Shown here piece by piece: positions 43,371-49,960 of a DNA stretch of 62,178 nucleotides. The notes beneath the pieces are model-generated. The model was not told the DNA's origin, ran no database searches, and saw only the letters and a list, made by a program, of their open reading frames with translations. The position numbers and the translations under genes are program-made. Numbering within the stretch: position 1 is the first letter of the stretch; each line of letters begins with the position of its first letter. This stretch comes from Saprospiraceae bacterium (GTDB lineage: Bacteria > Bacteroidota > Bacteroidia > Chitinophagales > Saprospiraceae), in NCBI GenBank assembly GCA_958295895.1, contig CATQHI010000030.1:1-62178 (forward strand). Reading direction: 5' to 3'.

Positions 43371-43506
43371 GCCCAACAAAGTCTCCAGCGTCAACTCGCC
43401 GGTGGTGCTGGTGAGGCTCCGGTTAGGTTTTATGAGCGATCAAAAGCAAGCTCGTTCCAGCAAAATCTGTGGGTGATGGCGAGCTGCGTGGAGACGAGCG
43501 TTGCCG
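43371..43506 (+). other. attC-like cassette recombination site E
   Basis: GCCCAAC at the left. The right core GTTGCCG is degenerate. Arms CAACAAAGTCTCCAGCG and GTGGAGACGAGCGTTG pair. The interior is shared with site D, so D and E form one subfamily and A and C another. Confidence 0.7.
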
Positions 43507-43742
43507 ACATGGCCCTTTAAGGGCCACGAACGAACCCGCAACGCACAACGATAATCTGTAACGGGAATGTTACCACGAGTGAGCCTGAAACGGATGCCGT
43601 CACCCAGAGGGCACTACAAAATTGTCTAGAAAGGAGGTAGTTGAGCCATCAGCTACAGACAAGCCATCCTAAGGCGTTTTCAACACGTCAGCACTTGCAA
43701 CCTACTCCTAATGCTAGATCGTTGATAAACAAAATATCAGTC

Positions 43743-43952
43743 ATGAGTATACGTATTGAAAGGATGGATAAGAACATCAAAATTGTTTTGCCCGTCGACA
43801 CTGACCCTATTGATCTACAAAATGCGCTCAGCTACTTGAAGTATACGGAGATTGTCCAGAGTAGCAAGGCTACTCAAGAAGACGTAGAAGCTTTATCAAA
43901 ATCAGTTAAATCAGCTATGTCTAAGGATATCATCCAACGACTACGACAATAG
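43743..43952 (+). pseudogene. Decayed antitoxin-like gene, relative of 38440
   Basis: Begins MSIRIERMDKNIKIVLPVDT and contains SSKATQEDVEALSKSVKSAM, alignable with the antitoxin at 38440-38679. The frame ends early (RLRQ, 43952). The expected tail EFKDLPA follows in another frame (43955-43978), matching GFEDLPE of the intact copy, so a frameshift has occurred. Confidence 0.6.
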
Positions 43953-43985
43953 ATGAGTTCAAAGATCTTCCAGCATAGGTAAAAT

Positions 43986-44147
43986 ATAGATATATATGTA
44001 GTCGACACTAATTTGATCTTCTCTTCCATACTGAATGATACGAATAGAATTGGCAGGTTCATTCAACAATCCAGTGTCTACGGTGTGCGGCTATACGCAC
44101 CACAAATCATGCAGTCAGAAGAAAGTCGAGCGCCTTTCCTCACATAG
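43986..44147 (+). pseudogene. Truncated PIN-domain toxin remnant
   Basis: One frame reads IDIYVVDTNLIFSSILNDTN, then RIGRFIQQSSVYGVRLYAPQ, then stops at 44147. It matches the first third of the PIN toxin at 38676 (VDSNILWSTAYRATSDIGQF, VSFYAPEYLKEE). The catalytic C-terminal part is absent. With the decayed antitoxin just upstream this is a dead copy of the same cassette type. From 44148 to 44309 nothing is recognised. Confidence 0.6.
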
Positions 44148-44309
44148 ACGCCTATTTTGTACAAGTCGCAGCAACTAGCTCTTCTACCAATCCGTTGTAC
44201 CAATCAGACCTTCTGTAGTGGGTACACCAGCTTGGGGACACGAGAACCAACCGCAGGGGGAAACGCTTTGCCCGAGGGTATGTAAAGATCAATCCAAACG
44301 ACTTCCGTT

Positions 44310-44543
44310 ATGAATAGCAATTACGAACAAGAGTTCGAGAGCATCAGGGACCGGTCAATCATAATTAGTGATTTGATCGAGCAAATCTTGTTAGTTGAAG
44401 AAGTCATCATGCGTCATCGCGCGGTTGGTTCCAATGGACTACAGCTAGAGCAGTACATCAATCGGCGGCAAGAATTTCAGCAGAGTCTAAACGATAAGCT
44501 TAGCTCGTACCAATTTGAGTTGGTCAAACGAGAAGCCGCATAG
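44310..44543 (+). CDS. Hypothetical cassette protein, predicted helical
   Basis: A 77-residue protein, MNSNYEQEFESIRDRSIIIS then DLIEQILLVEEVIMRHRAVG, apparently all alpha-helical and amphipathic. It precedes the last attC-like site by 10 bp, as a cassette gene should. No family recognised and no partner gene in the cassette. No clear promoter upstream. Confidence 0.5.
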   Translation: MNSNYEQEFESIRDRSIIISDLIEQILLVEEVIMRHRAVGSNGLQLEQYINRRQEFQQSLNDKLSSYQFELVKREAA

Positions 44544-44553
44544 CAGAGCACTC

Positions 44554-44733
44554 GCCCAACAATGCGCCAACACCATTAAGTTAAGCTAATTTCCATCGCC
44601 TCGCTACCCTAGCGCGGCCGGTGTTTTGGCCCATAGCCGGCAGACATCCCAATCGCTATGCTTCGTGAACATACCGGTGACCGGCCGCCTTTACACGGCA
44701 GCTAATTCAACCCTAACCTGGCGGGCGTTCACC
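44554..44733 (+). other. attC-like site F, last of the array
   Basis: GCCCAAC (44554) starts it. An inner stem GCGCGGCCGGT/ACCGGCCGCC is clear. The right core near GCGTTCACC (44727) is degenerate. About 180 bp, longer than the other sites. AT-rich cassette sequence ends here. Confidence 0.5.
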
Positions 44734-44899
44734 TAGCCTTTCGATAGTTTTTCTCGTGAATATGGCGACCATTCGCCCGCATGATTTTTCGCTCCCGTTT
44801 GCGGTCGCGATTGGGACGATAGGGTTCGGTGTAGCGGGGCATGAGTTTGAGCAGCACCTGGGTTTGGCTGCACCAGGTGGCCGGTCCATCCAGGTACAT
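44729..44899 (-). CDS. Possible small basic ORF or gene remnant at the array edge
   Basis: The minus-strand frame reads MYLDGPATWCSQTQVLLKLM, then PRYTEPYRPNRDRKRERKIM, and ends NYRKAR. It is basic and has plausible codon choice, but overlaps attC F at its end. No family recognised. A plus-strand frame over the same bases is equally open, so support is thin. Confidence 0.2.
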   Translation of the reverse strand: MYLDGPATWCSQTQVLLKLMPRYTEPYRPNRDRKRERKIMRANGRHIHEKNYRKAR

Positions 44900-45109
44900 G
44901 TATCACAGGAACTTTTGGATCCTGCCCGCCGTCACGTTACGATTGATTCGGTCGGTGTACTAGCGGTGCCGCGTGCGCCGCTTAACCTCTGCTGCACAGG
45001 CTGCTATCAACGCGCTTTGCTTTGCTGGTCGTAGAAGGCAAAGCTGGCCCAGAGTGAGGTGGTCAAAGTATTTGAGCCGCTTAGCCAGGTCGAGTTGGAG
45101 AAAGGCATT

Positions 45110-45128
45110 GCACCCGCGCCCCCGCCCC
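45110..45128 (-). repeat. Dispersed G-rich element, copy 13 (-)
   Basis: The minus strand reads GGGGCGGGGGCGCGGGTGC. It is the first copy after the cassette array. Confidence 0.75.
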
Positions 45129-45290
45129 ACCCCGATGACAAGCTGCCAACCCACCGCACCAGCCGACGTCATCACTACCGGCTCTGCCGATGCGGACCCT
45201 ACAGCCGGACTGGCGGCAAATCTCAGTGCCGACCGTGTGTACGTGCCGCTGGGCGTCATACCGCGCAGTGCTGGAGATGAATGCGGTAGG

Positions 45291-45310
45291 GGGCGCGGCC
45301 GCAGCTGCGG
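45291..45310 (+). repeat. Dispersed G-rich element, degenerate copy 14 (+)
   Basis: GGGCGCGGCCGCAGCTGCGG, two changes from GGGCGGGGCCGCAGGTGCGG. Confidence 0.5.
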
Positions 45311-45399
45311 TACTTTAGGAGCACGGGTCGGTAACTTTCCGCCGGGCCGTTCTTACCACGGCATCTAATGGAGAGCTCGTCTCCTCAAAGCTTCGTCCT

Positions 45400-46203
45400 A
45401 TGCGTGTATATCTGTTCCTGCTGCTGTTTCCCGGTCTGTTCTACGCACAGGAAAGCGCTCCCATCAATGTGATCCTGCTCGGCACCTTCCATTACGGCAC
45501 CACTACGGATGCCAGCCGTACGGACTTTCCCGACCTCTACAGTCCGGCGCGGCAGGCCCACCTAGATACACTCGCCGACCGGATCGCCGCGGCGGGCATT
45601 GATAAGATCTTCATCGAGCGGCAGCCGAAGTACCAGGCAAAGTACGATAGCCTCTACGCGCTCTACCGCGCAGGGCGGTTGACGGACACCACCGTGCTGC
45701 GACCGGAGGAGGTACAGCTCGGCTTTCGGGTAGCAGCACGCAGTGGACTGGACGGCGTGATCTGTACTGACTACCAGCAGGCGCTGCCCTACGACCGGAT
45801 CGCGCGCTTCGATAGCGTGTACGCCGATAAAGCGTATTCGGACTTCTTTTCCGGAGACTACCCATTTAACGAACGCGATAGTCTACCGGACCTCGCCCGG
45901 CAGTCACTGACCGACTACTACCTCACCCTCAACAACCGCTGGAACGTGCAGCGCAGGCTCTATGACTACCTCCACTACGCGATGCTGTCCGTGGAGGGTG
46001 ATGACTACACCGGACCGGAATTCAGTGCGGTGTGGTACGAACGGAACCTGAAGATCTTTGCCAATATCCTGAATGGGCTTACGGGGGAGGAGCGGACGAT
46101 CTTCGTACTCTACGGGGCCTCGCATGCGGATGTGCTACGGGACTTTTTTGCGGGGCACCGGGGGTTTCGGGTGGTGGGGTTGGCGGGGGTTTTGGAACCC
46201 TAA
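45400..46203 (+). CDS. Exported DUF5694 protein (Ere/ChaN-like fold)
   Basis: A 267-residue protein with signal peptide MRVYLFLLLFPGLFYAQ. DUF5694 landmarks are INVILLGTFHYGTTTDASRT, IDKIFIERQPKYQAKYD, EEVQLGFRVAARSGLDGVIC, WYERNLKIFANILNG and FVLYGASHADVLRDFF. It matches the paralogue at 13980-14825 motif by motif (LVGTFHF, RNLRIYRNI, GAGHLGILR). The reaction is unknown. It stands alone, with a 46-bp gap to the next gene on the same strand. Confidence 0.85.
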   Translation: MRVYLFLLLFPGLFYAQESAPINVILLGTFHYGTTTDASRTDFPDLYSPARQAHLDTLADRIAAAGIDKIFIERQPKYQAKYDSLYALYRAGRLTDTTVLRPEEVQLGFRVAARSGLDGVICTDYQQALPYDRIARFDSVYADKAYSDFFSGDYPFNERDSLPDLARQSLTDYYLTLNNRWNVQRRLYDYLHYAMLSVEGDDYTGPEFSAVWYERNLKIFANILNGLTGEERTIFVLYGASHADVLRDFFAGHRGFRVVGLAGVLEP

Positions 46204-46249
46204 ACCGCACAGCTACCCCTCCCTGTAAGGGGTCGGAAACAAAATAGTT

Positions 46250-47152
46250 ATGGATAGATCAAGAAGAAACATTATTCGCGGCCTGGCCCTAGCACCGATT
46301 GGCTGGCGCGCGCATAGCGGCGTCCTAAATCCGTTGAGCAAGCCACCGGCTACTTCGAGAGTGCAGTACAGCGTTAATGCTTACTCGTTCAACGATGCCC
46401 TGCGAAGCGGTGAAATGACCTTTGGCAGCATGATGGAGTTCGCCGCGAACTTAGGGCTGAATGCGGTGGACCTAACGGCCTACTACTTTGCCACTTATCC
46501 TGAGGTTCCGGATAATAAAGTATTGTTTGAATTAAAGAAAAAGGCACTGACTTTGGGATTAAACATCCCGTGGACGGGAGTGAGAAATAACTTTGTAACT
46601 CCGGACAAAGATGTCAGAGCCTCTGATAGGGAATTAATCATCAACTGGCTAAGGGTATCGGCAACCCTGGGTGCATCACTGATGCGCGTATTCCCGGGAT
46701 CTGGAGACCACGATGGATACAGTAGAGCCCAAGTCAAAGAGTGGATGGTGGCGGATTTTAAGCAGTGCGCGAAAAAAGCCGAAGAATACGGTATTATCCT
46801 GGGCATGCAGCACCACAATGACTTTTTGTACCGGGCCGCCGAAGTTATTGACATCCTGGAGCGGGTAGACTCGAAATGGTTCGGCCTGGTATTGGACATC
46901 GGCAGTCTGCGCCAGGAAGACCCCTATGCTGAAATTGAAAAACTGGCCCCTTATGCCAATTACTGGTTTATTAAGGAGTTCGTTTACGTAGATGGAGTCG
47001 CTACCCCGGTCGATATGCAACGGCTTGCTACAATTGTTAAAGCCGTGGGGTACTACGGCTATTTATCGTTTGAAAGTCTATCGGATGGCGACCCGAAACA
47101 GATCGTTACCTCGCTGTTTAAAGACTTTAGGGCCGAGTACGAGCAACTATAG
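46250..47152 (+). CDS. Xylose-isomerase-like TIM-barrel protein (sugar phosphate isomerase/epimerase)
   Basis: A 300-residue AP-endonuclease-2/xylose-isomerase-like TIM barrel. The N-terminus MDRSRRNIIRGLALAPIGWR resembles a twin-arginine-type leader, though the second Arg context is weak. The core has VQYSVNAYSFNDALRSGEM, LGLNAVDLTAYYFATYPEVP, MRVFPGSGDHDGYSRAQVKE, ILGMQHHNDFLYRAAEVID and FGLVLDIGSLRQEDPYAEIE; the Glu/His/Asp metal ligands are partly visible. Substrate not determinable. Slightly less GC-rich than its neighbours. Confidence 0.8.
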   Translation: MDRSRRNIIRGLALAPIGWRAHSGVLNPLSKPPATSRVQYSVNAYSFNDALRSGEMTFGSMMEFAANLGLNAVDLTAYYFATYPEVPDNKVLFELKKKALTLGLNIPWTGVRNNFVTPDKDVRASDRELIINWLRVSATLGASLMRVFPGSGDHDGYSRAQVKEWMVADFKQCAKKAEEYGIILGMQHHNDFLYRAAEVIDILERVDSKWFGLVLDIGSLRQEDPYAEIEKLAPYANYWFIKEFVYVDGVATPVDMQRLATIVKAVGYYGYLSFESLSDGDPKQIVTSLFKDFRAEYEQL

Positions 47153-47181
47153 TCCCTACGCAACAGTAGGCTTTAAGGATC

Positions 47182-47200
47182 GCATCCTGCGGCCCCGCCC
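47182..47200 (-). repeat. Dispersed G-rich element, copy 15 (-)
   Basis: The minus strand reads GGGCGGGGCCGCAGGATGC. It lies in the 113-bp gap before the NmrA-like gene. Confidence 0.75.
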
Positions 47201-47233
47201 CCTATAACGCAAGCCCCCCCTACCCTACCCAGC

Positions 47234-47241
47234 TACCTTTG
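47234..47241 (+). promoter_or_regulatory. Candidate -7 promoter box of the NmrA/AraC chimera
   Basis: TACCTTTG fits TAnnTTTG, 24 bp before the start. No TTG at the usual distance. Confidence 0.4.
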
Positions 47242-47265
47242 CCCTAACAAACCAAAGCAATAGCC

Positions 47266-48310
47266 ATGCGCATCACCCTCACCGGCTCCCTGGGCCACAT
47301 CGGCAAGCCCCTCACCACCCAGCTCGTAGCCGCCGGCCATACGGTAACGGTCGTAAGCAGTAGCGCGGAGCGGGCCGACGAGATCACGGCACTGGGAGCT
47401 ATCCCGGCCATCGGAACGTTACAGGATGTCGAATTCCTAAGCCAGGCCTTCACCGGCGCGGAGGTGGTCTACACCATGGTGCCCCCGGCCAACTACTTCG
47501 ACCAGAAGCTAGATCTACTGGGCTACTACAAAACCCTCGGGCGGAACTACGCAGAGGCCATCCGCCGCGCCGGCGTGCAACGGGTGGTGATCCAACAACG
47601 GGGTGTCATGGGTAGTAACCTGGACGCGCAGAACACGAACGTATGGGTATCGTCCACCGATATCGCCGCCGCCGTAGCCGACGAGCTTGTAAGTACGCAG
47701 CCCGGTCGCCGGGTACGCTACGTAGCCAGCGACGAGCGTACCTACCGAGAAGTAGCCACCGCCCTGGGCCAGGCCATCGGCAAGCCCGACCTACAGTGGA
47801 CCATGATCCCCGACGAGCAGTTCTACCAGAACCTGGCGGGGGCCGGCATGCAACCCAGCATTGCCTCCCTTCAGCAGTACCACAAGTTTCGGGGGCTAGC
47901 CGGGCCGGGTCCTGCTCAACTACGCCGACCGGTACTACCACCGGCAGTTCATCACGCGCGAGCGGGAGCACCACGAGATCCTGGTCCGCCTGGAGGACTT
48001 GCTTACCGAATATTTCTCTCCCGCCCGATTGGAACGGGACGGTGTACCCACCGTGGTAGACCTCTCCGCCGCCCTGCACCTCACGCCCAGTTACCTGAGT
48101 AGCCTGCTACGGGTCCTGACCGGCAAGAGTACCCAGCAGCACCTCCAGGATAGGATCATCGAGCGGGCCAAGGAACGGCTCTCGCTGGAGGATGCGCCGG
48201 TCGGTGAGATCGCCTACGGGCTTGGCTTCGACTACTCCCAGTCGTTCAGTAAGCTGTTTAAGGCAAGGACGGGGGTGACGCCTTCGGCCTTTCGGCGGTC
48301 GTTTGAGTAG
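47266..48310 (+). pseudogene. Deletion chimera: NAD(P)-binding (NmrA-like) oxidoreductase joined to AraC regulator C-terminus
   Basis: The front (47266 to about 47880) is an NmrA-type short-chain NAD(P)-binding protein: MRITLTGSLGHIGKPLTTQL, VVYTMVPPANYFDQK, RVVIQQRGVMGSNLDAQNTN, YREVATALGQAIGKPDLQW. Near 47890-47905 it meets an AraC protein in another frame: RVLLNYADRYYHRQFI, PSYLSSLLRVLTGKSTQQHL, IAYGLGFDYSQSFSKLFKAR, ending TPSAFRRSFE at 48310. The oxidoreductase tail and the AraC sensor domain are missing, so a deletion fused two adjacent genes. Translation of the first frame runs on to 48102 in nonsense sequence. The AraC part has a complete HTH pair but no good start. Confidence 0.75.
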
Positions 48311-48311
48311 G

Positions 48312-48330
48312 GGGCGGGGCCGCGGGTGCG
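48312..48330 (+). repeat. Dispersed G-rich element, copy 16 (+)
   Basis: GGGCGGGGCCGCGGGTGCG. It begins 2 bp after the stop of the AraC fragment and lies 64 bp before the beta-lactamase start. Confidence 0.85.
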
Positions 48331-48393
48331 GTGGGGGTGGACAGGACGGCAACGATCAAATACTTACACTTGCAGCAGCACAAACTACCAGTA

Positions 48394-49299
48394 ATGATTC
48401 ATAGATTTACGTATCCACTTAACCGACTCATAGTAATTATACTACCGTTCCTAACCGTGCAACTGCACGGTCAGGATACCCTAGATTCCGCCTACCGAGC
48501 GATCGCCGCCGACCTTACCGGCACACTAGGCGCAGCTGCCCTACACATTGAAACGGGAGAGTCATACTCCTTTCGTGGCAGCGACCGGTTTCCCATGCAG
48601 AGCGTGTACAAGTTTCCGATCGCCATGGTGATGCTGTAGGAGATCGATGCCGGTGGATACGCACTCACTGACTCGGTAGTCATAGCGCCCAGGGAGTACA
48701 TCCCCGCCAGGGGGCACAGTCCGATCAGGGACCGGTACCCAAACGGCGTCACGCTCACCATCGCTCAGATCCTGGAGTACAACGTCTCGCAGAGCGACGG
48801 CACGGCCTGCGATGTGCTGCTGAGACTACTCGGTGGGACGGAGGCGGTGAACAGACGGGTGCACGACTTCGGTGTGACCGATATCGCCATCGCCACCACG
48901 GAGATGGTACAGGTAGCCAACGATACGATCCAGTACCAGAACTGGACCACGCCGGCGGCTATGAGTAAGCTGCTCGCGGTCTTTCACAGCAGGCAGTTTC
49001 TGTCAGATCGCAGTTACGCCTTACTGGTGGGGTACATGACCTTCTCTAACCGATACTTCGACAAACGGATTAAGCAGCTACTCCCCACGGGTACTGAGGT
49101 CGTCCACAAAACCGGGACGGCGGCGACGATAGACGGGTTGACGCGGGCGACTAATGATGTCGGTATCATTACGCTACCGGACGGTAGCCACCTGGCGGTA
49201 GCTGTCTTCATCTCCGATTCGCGTGACTCGCAGCATGATCGAGAATTGGCGATTGCTAGGGCGGCGAAAGTATCCTATGAGTACTGGGTGGGCGATTGA
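48394..49299 (+). pseudogene. Class A beta-lactamase (CfxA/PER-like) interrupted by an in-frame stop
   Basis: Signal peptide (MIHRFTYPLNRLIVIILPFL), then the serine motif QSVYKFPIAMVML (SxxK). A TAG follows at 48637-48639, and the same frame continues as EIDAGGYALTDSVVIAPREY. Later motifs are complete: SQSDGTACDVLL (SDN loop, here SDG), TTEMVQ with the omega-loop Glu, QYQNWTTPAAMSKLL and VVHKTGTAATIDGL (KTG). Size and motif order match Bacteroidota class A2 enzymes. The stop could be one C-to-T change (CAG, Gln). Unless suppressed or a sequencing error, the protein is dead. Confidence 0.85.
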
Positions 49300-49304
49300 T
49301 CACT

Positions 49305-49323
49305 GCATCCTGCGGCCACGCCT
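49305..49323 (-). repeat. Dispersed G-rich element, degenerate copy 17 (-)
   Basis: The minus strand reads AGGCGTGGCCGCAGGATGC. It lies 6 bp after the beta-lactamase stop. Confidence 0.5.
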
Positions 49324-49360
49324 GAGTCTTCCTGTGAGTGTAGTTAGGTATAGCGTTATT

Positions 49361-49416
49361 TAGCTAATATTTTAGCTACGTAGACGTAGAATCAGTATAT
49401 TTAGCTAAAATATTAG
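49361..49416 (+). promoter_or_regulatory. Paired palindromic operators upstream of the HipB-like gene
   Basis: TAGCTAATATTTTAGCTA (49361-49378) and TAGCTAAAATATTAG (49402-49416) are the same near-palindromic site in opposite orientation, about 23 bp apart and ending 2 bp before the start codon. HipB-type antitoxins bind such repeats to repress their own operon; that role is inferred. Confidence 0.65.
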
Positions 49417-49418
49417 TC

Positions 49419-49700
49419 ATGTATAGCACCGTCCCCCTCCCCACCGAAGTAGCCCGGTCGGTAGCCAGCCGTCTGGTTGCCCTCCGTAAGGACAAGGGCT
49501 GGACCCAGGCCGAACTCGCCCGCCGCAGCGGCGTCAGCCTCGGGAGCCTGAAACGCTTCGAGCAGCAGGCGCTGATCAGTTTGGAGAATCTGCTGGCGCT
49601 GGCCCACGTGCTGGGGCGGTTGGAGGACTTCGGGGGTCTATTTACGTGGGACGAACACCTGGCCGCCGTGCGTAGGCGCTTTGCTGAGCTCGACGACTGA
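49419..49700 (+). CDS. HipB-like XRE antitoxin
   Basis: A 93-residue XRE-family HTH protein: LVALRKDKGWTQAELARRSG, VSLGSLKRFEQQALISLENL and LLALAHVLGRLEDFGGLF. The length and C-terminal tail fit the HipB antitoxin of HipBA toxin-antitoxin modules. The TGA stop overlaps the ATG of a truncated HipA-like gene. Two operator-like palindromes precede it. The antitoxin is intact while the toxin is not, a common end state. Confidence 0.82.
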   Translation: MYSTVPLPTEVARSVASRLVALRKDKGWTQAELARRSGVSLGSLKRFEQQALISLENLLALAHVLGRLEDFGGLFTWDEHLAAVRRRFAELDD

Positions 49701-49861
49701 TGGATGCGCTGCACGTACAGCTTGAGCTTGGCGACGGACCGGTAGCGGTAGGTCGCCTGCTACTACAGGGGCGTACACCGTACTTTCGGTTCACACCGGA
49801 ATTCATCGCGCGGGGACACAACATCTCACCCCTAAATGTCGCGGCATGTGCGAGCGGTTGA
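49700..49861 (+). pseudogene. HipA toxin remnant (N-terminal subdomain only)
   Basis: A 53-residue frame, MDALHVQLELGDGPVAVGRL then LLQGRTPYFRFTPEFIARGH and NISPLNV, is the HipA N-terminal (couple_hipA) domain; full HipA is over 300 residues. It ends at 49861, 22 bp before a dispersed G-rich element, and the kinase part is absent. No HipA kinase sequence follows before the TonB receptor. Confidence 0.75.
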
Positions 49862-49883
49862 TTCCTCGTCGTAAGCTCAAACG

Positions 49884-49902
49884 GGGCGGGGCCGCAGGTG
49901 CA
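49884..49902 (+). repeat. Dispersed G-rich element, copy 18 (+)
   Basis: GGGCGGGGCCGCAGGTGCA, lying between the HipA remnant and the TonB receptor. Confidence 0.85.
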
Positions 49903-49960
49903 AAAAATAATATCTTCGCGCCCATCCAAACGGCTACGATCCGTATCAACCAAGGTGGGA

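Larger units (their letters stand above)
44900..45399. other. Intergenic stretch without a supported gene
   Basis: Several short frames are open on both strands, but none has a recognisable domain or a clear start. It contains two copies of the dispersed G-rich element (one degenerate). It marks the return from cassette DNA to native GC-rich sequence. Confidence 0.6.

Noticed and set aside
37146..44733. An integron integrase gene or remnant within the array
   Set aside because: No tyrosine recombinase motifs were found in any frame; the small basic ORF at 44729-44899 is too short and lies at the wrong end.
44756..45034. Plus-strand open frame of 92 residues after the cassette array
   Set aside because: No recognisable motif; it overlaps an equally open minus-strand frame and has no promoter or partner. 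Left as intergenic.
44960..45259. Minus-strand 99-residue frame with a helical-looking part (NAFLQLDLAKRLKYFDHL)
   Set aside because: Contains a dispersed G-rich element in its middle and has no supported start; at most a gene scrap.
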